Shown here piece after piece: positions 54,901 through 64,000 of a stretch of DNA of 64,000 nucleotides (positions within the stretch are counted from its first letter, which is position 1; every line of letters starts with the position of its first letter). Under the pieces are notes generated by a model. The model saw only the letters and a list, made by a program, of their open reading frames with translations. It was not told where the DNA came from and made no database searches. Made by a program: the position numbers and the translations under genes. Origin of the DNA: Phytophthora quininea (Eukaryota; Oomycota; Peronosporomycetes; Peronosporales; Peronosporaceae); NCBI GenBank assembly GCA_011947345.1, contig JAAVTG010000117.1, positions 62,001 to 126,000 on the forward strand, written 5' to 3'.

Positions 54901-57900
54901 TGCTCTCTGTCAAACTCACAACACAATCGTCGAGCTCGATGGCAAGCAGCGTTGAGCACCCGAGCTTCCAGTCCAATCTCGCTGAGCATTTACGTGCCAG
55001 GTTCAGCGACCGTGTGATCGGCCACGTCGTGACAAGTGACCGAGTTCATAGAACGAGCACTCGTGAAGTCAAGGAAGTTGCTGCCAGAGCTGCGAACAAG
55101 CGCGAGAGGGCTCGTCTTAGTCACGCTCGATACCGACAAAGGCAACGCGACTACGAGGAGGCCCTTCAACGAAGCCGTGGAGACCTGAACAAGGAAATCC
55201 AGACCCTGGAGAGAAAACTTAAGCGTCTTCAGCCTGAACATGCGCGGGCGAAGAACCCTTGGGTGGTCGCGAGCGAGGTCTTCCAACTGATCGAAACGAT
55301 CGTCCAATTCCCGTGGAGTTTGATCCGAGCCGAAGACGCGAAGGCTCGAAGCAGCTTTGCTAGTATGCACACAGCACTGGCGCCAGACGTGGATCTGGAC
55401 GAACTACTTGGCTTCCACGAGCTACTGAGCCAGTTGAGACGCTACTCCCTCCACTTTGGAATGCCACAGCTCCAACTCAAGCAGATGAAAATGACAGCTC
55501 CAGGTGTTCTGAAAGCCACCGCGAGTCTCAGCGTGACGGTCACGGAGTTCACGCTGCAGAGTCTTTTCCCGGCCATGACTTGGGGTCGCCATGTAGGCGA
55601 GTTTTGGACCAACGTCTCCATTGCAATTATTGCATTTACTTCACCTTTAACGAGGAGAATGGACGCACAAAACGACTGGACGTCGACTCGGATCTACTAA
55701 GCGCGCTAGTTGTGTTGCTGAGAGACGTGGGTGGGCACTGGGACATACTAGCTTGAACGCAACATTCGAGCGACGTTGTAAATGTCTGGATTCATAAATA
55801 AAGGCGGGTATTCATTGCCAATCTAATGGCAGTATGAGTGAAGGCCGTTTGCATCACTTGCTGCAGCCCATTCGGTGCGTTGCTGTCTGTCCTACCTACT
55901 CTCCATCGCCTGCTGTTTTCTAACGTCAGTTACTATGTATTTACTCGAAGGGATTAAGTAAAAACTGGAATATCGACCTGGCCTCGGAACTGGAGGAGTC
56001 CATGGACAAACTGGAGACTTTGAACATCGCGTTCGACCCCGACGACCCACAAGGAGCATCTTTCAGTGGGGAGGACCAGGGCGTCATGAAGTTCGCTGAG
56101 GCGGTGCTGCTGATCCAGGGGACGAGCGTCATCTACAGCAGGAAAGTCGAGTACTCACACGCTCTCGTGTACCAGACTTTACTTTGGCCCATTTGTCCAA
56201 GCAGGATAACAACAAGCTCAAAGTATAGATAACCCAAGTGCAGAGCAAGAGGACGACGCGGACTCCAGTTGGTGGTTAATCCTCTTCCTATTCGCGACGA
56301 ACTGGAAGAAGCCGAAATCTCCCATATTACTCTGCAACTTAGAGAAGAAAAAGAGGGGAATAGTCGAAACAGAAGCAAGAACAACACCCAGGCGTCCATC
56401 TCGCGGATGGGGTCGCTCATCCCTGACGAAAGAGACCACGGAGAGACATTCAAGCTGCTGTCGTGCAATTTAGGGAGTGTTACTGCTGGACGAAGCGAGT
56501 AAAAAGTTCCTTGAAGAAAAGCAGAGAGAAGCAGCGAGAAGCTGGAGAGCAACCATTGCTATTCGGAGAGACACCAAGAAGATAGGGAGGGGATTAGATA
56601 ACGCCGGACGGAGTGGGCCCCTCAACGACGCTAAATTTCGACACGATGGACGCGGACGAGGATCTTGGAGACGATAACGCGCTTGATGACCAGCCAGAGT
56701 ATGAGTTTGACGGAGGAGAGCCCATTGTAGAAGAAGAACAGGAACAGGAGAGTGTGCCACAACAGGAAGAACCGAGGGAGGAGCCGTCACGACGACAAAT
56801 GCGTGCAGCTGCGCAGCCTGCAGGAGAGAAAGATCTGTGGGCTCCTCTTGACGCGTATGATGCTAGTACTTCGGTGGCACGGCCATTCCGGAAAGGGAGA
56901 TCGTACCCAACAGTTCCTGCTTATAAGAAGAAGAAGAAAGGTCCAGTAGCACTAAGATGGCGCTGTAGGTGTGCAGGACGACGAAGAGGAGAAGGATGGT
57001 CTGTCTGATCCGGCCTTCCAAGAACGCTTCTTTATGGGGTCAAACGGACCGCAATGAGCCTCCTGGGTCTGGTCGGAGACAGGAACAGGAAACCCGCTCG
57101 AGAAGACCTGTAAGCGGACGTTCTGTAAGGCGCCACTCTTGGTCAAACACCAGAGGATATCCTCTGGTAACGCGAAGCCAAGTGGCGTAGCACCATGCGT
57201 CGTTGCGAAGCGCGCGAGAAGCAAGGCGCAGAGGCGGTGTTGCTGCGTGCGCAAGCGACGGAGGAGGAAGAAGCCGATGACAATGACCAGATGCAGGCGC
57301 TGACACTATCTACTGTCACTGCTCGTCTGGATGTGGCATTCCAGAGCAACGCCAATGGCGATGACAACGCGGAAGACGACGATATGGACGACAACGACTA
57401 CGGTAGTGGCTTCGACGGCGGAGATTGGGGCCAAGGAGGCGGCTTGGATGATCCCTTGAGTCCTTACGAGGCTGCAGCATCTGCAGTCTCACCCGATGGA
57501 CCATTGACGTACGAAGAAATCTGTAGACAGCACTTGGCGTCGTTCATGGCTGGCACAGAGAAATACGTTCGGGAGACGGACCCGAGTAAAACAGGTGAGC
57601 GATTGGCAGGAGAAGTTGACGTCTCTACTCAAGCAGCAGGACGCACACCCGCCGTTCGACATCCACTCTTATGGTCGAGAGATTATCGGACGTCCAGAGA
57701 AGGAGAGTATTGACAAACACGGCAGAACCACGAAGAAGAGTAAAAGAACAGCAAACGCGCCAGACTGGACCCTGATGAAGACGATGGTGATGCGGAGACA
57801 GTGCCATTCGAGACGCTGGTGGACGGCAAAAGTCAGTTTGAAGTGTGCCGTCTCTTCTTAGCCTCGCTGCAGCTGGCTAACAGTGGCAACGTGGCGCTTT

Positions 57901-60900
57901 CTCACACACAAGGCCGCAGACCACGAGCGTGTACCCTTCGAGATGCAATTGCTCAGCACTGCTGACGCCTACGAAGCACTTCAAGCGTAAACTGGACAAA
58001 TCACCGCAATGAAATAGACAGAGATGTGAACACTGGAGTGGTGTACAGCAACAGGTGACTCAGCGAGGTGGCATGTAAAGTTCTCCCTTCATACACCATG
58101 CAGGAATCCCATCGCCTACAAATCGATCATTTCCAGAAGCCCCCACCAAGTTTTCCAGTAACACTTCTGGTCGACTTCTCTCTCAAGAGTCAGAAGGTGC
58201 CTGAAACCAAGCAGAGTGTTGACAATTATATGGATCAAGCCGCTTTCGAGCAGGTTAGGCGTGGATCTTGTGTATACATGTGCAGCCAAATAGGGGCTTT
58301 TGTATGGGCCCAAGTTGAAGCAGCTCAATCCAGTTTTGTCGGGAACCAGAGCGTTCATTTCTTGAGTGGTTGAATTATACCGCTGCTACTGCTATGGAAG
58401 TTGTCGTGTAAACATTCAAGAATGCTGCACTGGGAGCTAGGACGAATCTGTTGGTGATATCGCTTTGCCCGAGGACCAAGCCTGAAAATGTCATGCAGAA
58501 GAGATTGGTGTTCTTGGCGATAAGTATTTGAAACGTGTTTCTGTTGTTGATGAACACAATTATTGCTTCTACCTCGGACAACAGCACTCACCGGCCTGGG
58601 TACAACTGAGAAGAACCCTCTGGGTTGAAAAATAGCGCACTCCAAAGAAATAGCTCGACTGCTCAGACGCAGTTGACGGTTGTCGCCTTCATTCTCCAGG
58701 GAAATCCCTCGGTTGACGTCTCTAGCTATGGTGTTGGCGCAGTAATCTCGGACTTCCTCGTGGACGACATGTCACTCGACTGTGCTTGTAAACTGGATGG
58801 CCTGGGATCGACAAAGCTGCTGGATTTGATATGGACACGAGGCCTTCGAGTCATTGATAGTCCCGTCTGGAGCGTGGCAAAACTCGTTCACACTGAGCCC
58901 CACTATTTCAAGTGGGAGTTCACTCAAGTTACGACCGAGGCGATTTATGGCGGGGATCAAGACAAAATCCAATGGGCATTGGACCATTTCCCAGACTGTG
59001 AAGTTGACGAGGGAGTGGTGTACGAGGCTGCAGCACTAGGCAATTTATGGGTCCTGGAAATGTTGGAGGAAAATCGGCATTGGAAACAGATTCCTTGTGG
59101 AGTTTGTATGGAGACTGCAGCGAGTAGTAAACAGAGGCGATATAGGGATCTTGACTGCAGCAGTCTCTCAAAACAACTTGGCACAAGTTAAATTGTTAAT
59201 AGCTCATGGTTTCCGAGTAAGTAGCGTGGACACTCCTAGATCAGATTTCTCGGATCCGAACTGGGGACTTGTGTAACGTTATCTAGTAGAACAGCAGCAA
59301 GCAGGAGGCGGAAGGATTACTACACGTGTGTTTCATTTCGCAGCTGGACAAGGAGATCTCGACTTCATGCAGTGATTAGATTCCCTCTGGCTGGGAGTCA
59401 AAGGATCTCAGCCGCCAGATATCGACACTGTGTTGTCACTTAGTTATAGCCAATAGGAATCGAGAATATTAACATTTTTCGCCAATTAGAAACGTTGATA
59501 ACTGGGTAAAAAGAGCTGATAAAAGAACGGCTGGAATTACAAAACACATTTAAAACCTCCGTTGTACATTTTATAGAGAGCTGGCAGAACAAAATCCTCC
59601 CTCCTATCGAGCATTGCCATGAGAACACACTATTTGCGGGCATTGCTTATCTACCCCGTGCGACTGGAACTCCTACGGCAGGGAGCTTCTAGTGAGCAGG
59701 AATCGGCTTCTACAGATGTACAAGATACCCTCATCCTAGCAACATCAATAAGGCGCTTTACTAAATACACTATTACCTAAAGTATGGCCGACTGGATCAA
59801 CACAGAAGACTCGAGTTCCCGGTGTGCACTGCTAGAGGGTTGGGCGATACACAGTGAACATTCGGTATGGAGTGTGAGGCGGAGGACAAGCACGTATGGA
59901 CGCTCCCACTGCTACTGAGCAAAGCAGAATCGAGTGCGCTATTGTCGCTGTGATGAAAGTTTCACCACGACGAACCAACAATATATGCTCCAGACGTTCC
60001 TACTGCTACTGAATAGTTTTCAATACAAAAAAACTCCACGGGTTGCCTGATTATCCTCGGCAAAATCCACTTCGTATTCCGCGTTTCACACTGCAGTCCG
60101 ACAACTCGTCGGAATTTATCAAGATTTCTTCAGGACTTGGGGTGAAACACTTTGCTAGCAACGTCAGCATATAGTTCAGTGCCAGCCTTGACGTTCAGAG
60201 CGACAAAATCGACGAGCCGATCGTCAAAAACCTTCTTCAGCAAGTTCGGGCTGCTTCCGTTCGAGTTCAACTTGACCGTGATGCCCTTATCCTTAGTAAG
60301 GTGCAGGACGGCAGCAAAACAGACTGGATCGCTGGCTCACCTCCCTAGATTGCGCTCGGTGGACGCGACCTAGTCCAGAATCACGAGATCTTCGGGATTT
60401 TCGTCGACGAGGTCGCTGGTGTGGCGCCAACCGCATTTCGAACTGCAGCCCATCGGGAACACAATCGGCGCTCTTGATTTCCCGGGAAGTCCGTGAACGT
60501 GGTTTTGTTGAAGTGCAAGTCTGCGCTCTTGAGGTGACGCCGTAGTTTGTATCAGACCGTTGTATAAGAAGCGGCGCGAGACAATCGGGATTAGCGACCA
60601 GGAATCTGAGAGAAGGTAGGAGATCTCGCGAAAACGCTAAAGGAAATCAAATCAGTCTTCTTTGTTTGTTGCTGTGAGCAAGCCATCTCGAGGAGCGAGT
60701 GCATATCACAAGTGGTCTTGGTGAAGTGGCCGATTTGAAAGTCGATCGGGTAGTGCTCAATGGTGGTGTAGATCTAGCGCATGCTAAACGCAACCGTCTT
60801 GCCGGTCTCCCAATTCGACACCAACCGGAAGTAACGGACGATACTTCCCAGTGATTTTTCACCGCAGTGTGGATACTCAACGTTCTCACCAGCGAGGTAG

Positions 60901-63900
60901 CCATGTGTTCCGCAGACACTGAAGGTTAGGGTCAACACCACGTACGGGATCCGATACGTGCTGGTGATCGATCGGGCGAGGTCTCGAGCTTGCGTCTAGC
61001 TCGATAAACGTTCACCCAGGAAGGCAAGAAGACAGTGCCGCTGGTGTACTCTGTCTGCGGCGATTCTTGGTAGTTCAACGCCTCGAACAAGTCTTCTGTC
61101 GATTCCACAGTTTTACGGTCCGGAACCAATCTCGTGTTAGTCTCCATGGGATTTCCCACCGAGTGCGCTCTCTGTCAGCCCAGTGTCTCTAAGATTTCTC
61201 TCGCGTACTTACTTTGGCTAATCTTAATGCTTTCGCTCGACTGCTTGACTTCGATCCCCAAGAATTGCGTCAATTTTGCTTGATTTTTATCCCGTAGGCC
61301 TGGCCGATGCCAAATAGACAGGTTGCACTTCGATTGAACATCGTTTGTGGCGACAACAATATCGTCGACCTAGATCAGCACGAGCATGACGATATCGCTA
61401 TCAAACTGGCTATACAAGCGTGGGTCAGTCAAGGATCTGTGAAACCCACGGTCCAACATCCATTTACTCAGCTCGCAGTTCCATTCTCTGCCAGATTGCC
61501 GTAACCCGTACAGTGCCTTCACCACAACGTACATGTGCCCATCGATTTCACATGGAAATCCTTCGATAGACTTTAAGTACTGGCGTATGCCCAGCCAGGC
61601 ATTTAGATACGCTGTGTTCACGTCCCCACCAAACAGAGTAAGGTGCAAGATTACCATAAGCGCCACAGGGGAAAAGTTTCAATGAAGTCGATCTCCGACC
61701 GCTGATGGTTTCAAAAAGCCACCGTTCGAGCCTTGAACCGTACCACATATCCTTGGGAATCCGACTTCACCGCATATACCCAACCAGTCCGGATTGGATT
61801 GGCATCTTCCGGTACTTCCTCACTTGGAATCTCCTCCATGGCACCTTTCGCCTTCAGAGCACCGCGCCGCGTGCTAGGCTTCGAATGTGCAGCGCTCTCC
61901 GTAATGGCATCAAGCACCGACAGAGCCCATGTCGGAGAGCAACGCATCAGAGGACGACGTATGGTGTACTGATACCGACTTTGATGATGTCCCAGCAGCC
62001 CCAGGGACATGGAAGTACGTCAACACCGATCGAGCGAATGTCACCTGCACCCAGGTTACATGTACGTCGTGCACCTGGCTTCATCTCTAGTTTGTTTGGG
62101 TGCTCCACCACTTCGTTAAGCTAGGCTACAGGAGGAGAAACGATAGCTAGTCTTCATTCAATGGCAGTTCTTAATTTGACAGCAAGAGCTCACTTGGCAG
62201 CTTGGCAGAGTTCACGTGTAGATCGACGATGTGGACGCTCTCCTGCTTGCGAAGGCGCGAGAAGAGGGAGGCTATGCTGTCAAGAGACTATTGTAGCGAA
62301 TGTTCGGCACCACACAGCATAACACGGCAGGCATCAGTGATCTTGCTCACATGGTTGGACTCCCCAGTCCTGGCGAAGTTGCAGCAGTTTGTGAACGTGA
62401 ACTTGGATGAAGCTGCGGCTGTCACCGTCGATGAACTTTTCGAGTTTCTGGAGGTGGAGTTGTGGCTGAGCTTTTATGGAGTGGCGCCGAGTTTCTTCTT
62501 CCACACAGATAATTGAAAGCTTTATCCACCAGCGGAGTGTTGCATGCCGTTCGAGAGATATCGCGCAATTCTTGCTGCATTGGGTTCAATGACTGGCCAG
62601 CAGAGCGAACGGACAAACCAGTGGACAACTCCATTTAGTACCGATCGCAACACTACACATGCAGCGGAGTTCAGCCGACGTCTGTGCGCCGACATTGGAT
62701 TTGTTGCCGAGACTACAATTGCATCACCGGATGATGATCTCATACGGCTACGCTCTGCTACCGTTGGTGATGTTGGGCTGGCTCACGTTCGCAATCCGAA
62801 AAAGGGGGTAACGTAACGCTACAAATGATATGAACTGGTGTATCGTGCTCATGAATGGCGTGCGTCAGTAGCTACGGACCCGTACAGCATGTGTAGTTTC
62901 GATGGCCACTGGTCTATTCCTCAGTGGTCACGTTGCTTCTCGAGGAGAGTCGACTGTGGATATTGTTCGCATTCTTCAGCGCTCATTGTGTAGGGCGTCG
63001 ATAGAGAACGGCATTCGTTTGCCTAGCATCGTCCACGCTTTGGACCAATCAACAGATCACCAATGTTGGCGGCAGCATTATTGGCACGCACAAACGCACA
63101 GAAAAATTCCCTTTACGTTTGGAAAACCCCCAAGCCTACATCAGCAGCAATTGGTATCTGAGAATGGTGAGCGAGCAGCATACTGGACAATTAAGCGGCT
63201 TCCTATTAATGCCGGCACGTTGCCGGTGCATGCACATGCGCTGGGATATCGTTTCTGTCTCGAGAAAGTAGCTTTGGGATTTACAACCATGGAAAATGCT
63301 GGTCCTGGGTATTGGACGTACGTCACCCACCCCACTACGAGCAGCGACTTCCATGAAGATGAGTTGTTTTCCGCACTTGAAGGCAATGTGCAGTTGTTGA
63401 CGATGGCGCAACGAACTCCGGATTGGTTTATGCTGCGCAAGTTTCGGATAACTGGGTCGGTTTCCGCGAATATTTTCAAGGCCATCGCTCGGTGTGGAGG
63501 TGAATCTGTTACAGATGACGCCGTGATCTACCCTGCATGCGACCCAGACGCGCAAATAATTCTTCTTCTGCTTTCTTTTCAACAGCCACATCGGTCTTCA
63601 CGTGAAGTCCAAGATGAAGGAGTTGAACGTTCCCTATCAAGAGAAGAACTCACACAAAAACGTGCCATGAACTCAGGAGGCTGTGTCGTGATACTATGCT
63701 TCCTGTATCCGGTCGAAAAGGCGATTTGGTAGATCGTCTTCTTTGTTCGGGTTCTGATGTCGCCCTCGATAGCGACACTTCACGTGAACAGACCAGGTTC
63801 ATCATAGATGAAGATCTTTTGTCGGCTTGATTCGTGGCACCATTCTCAACTCAAGATACAAAGATTGGTTCCGCTAATGAAGTCAATATTTCCGCCCACA

Positions 63901-64000
63901 TAACAATATTGCTGGACCAGCACTCGGAGTACCATTGAGCAGTTCAAAGCATACTGCTTATTGTGCAGGTACGCCGTACCAAGTCTATACGATCGACGAA

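Overview
The window looks like a repeat-rich stretch of an oomycete nuclear genome, most likely Phytophthora or a close relative. The evidence is the mixture of protein families: an RxLR-type secreted effector gene, two Crinkler (CRN)-type NTPase genes, expanded ankyrin and leucine-rich families, jacalin-type secreted lectins, short (56-76 bp) GT-AG introns, and Ty3/gypsy, Ty1/copia, MULE, hAT, LINE and piggyBac-like elements. No bacterial operons, CRISPR arrays, rRNA or convincing tRNA genes were seen.

Layout. 1-1.7 kb: a BED-finger hAT-like transposase running off the left edge, then ankyrin and membrane-protein remnants. 1.8-5.6 kb (minus): a phosphodiesterase-jacalin gene whose 5' end is split by a 2.3-kb MULE carrying an intact transposase. 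5.6-7.1 kb: intergenic repeats. 7.1-10.7 kb (plus): a secreted multi-jacalin protein gene, broken by single-base shifts. 11.06-22.95 kb (minus): a CRN gene cut in two by a 10.3-kb Ty3/gypsy element with almost identical LTRs, a gag-pol -1 frameshift signal and a 2,088-codon pol. 23.9-32.9 kb (plus): a decayed LINE with CCHC, OTU-like protease, endonuclease, reverse transcriptase and zinc-binding regions. 33-36 kb: repeats and an ABCG transporter remnant. 36.05-40.12 kb: a hAT element with recognisable terminal repeats that encloses pieces of several host-like genes. 40.24-40.71 kb: a pogo-like MITE. 41.2-41.8 kb: an RxLR effector gene. 43.2-52.4 kb: broken LRR, ankyrin and CRN genes. 53.0-58.0 kb: an island of ordinary genes (sugar transporter, bZIP factor, condensin-II subunit H2). 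58.6-64.0 kb: an ankyrin remnant, a radical-SAM remnant, a copia pol fragment and a piggyBac-like gene running off the right edge.

How it fits together. The region is an accessory, effector-bearing neighbourhood built by transposon insertion into host genes. Two insertions (MULE and gypsy) can be reversed on paper because their target-site duplications are intact and the host reading frame is continuous across the empty site. Many genes are broken by one-base shifts, and most of those that could be placed lie in short mononucleotide runs. Part of the apparent pseudogenisation may therefore be sequencing error rather than biology. The one long host gene seen to be fully intact is the sugar transporter; the MULE transposase and the gypsy pol are also intact.
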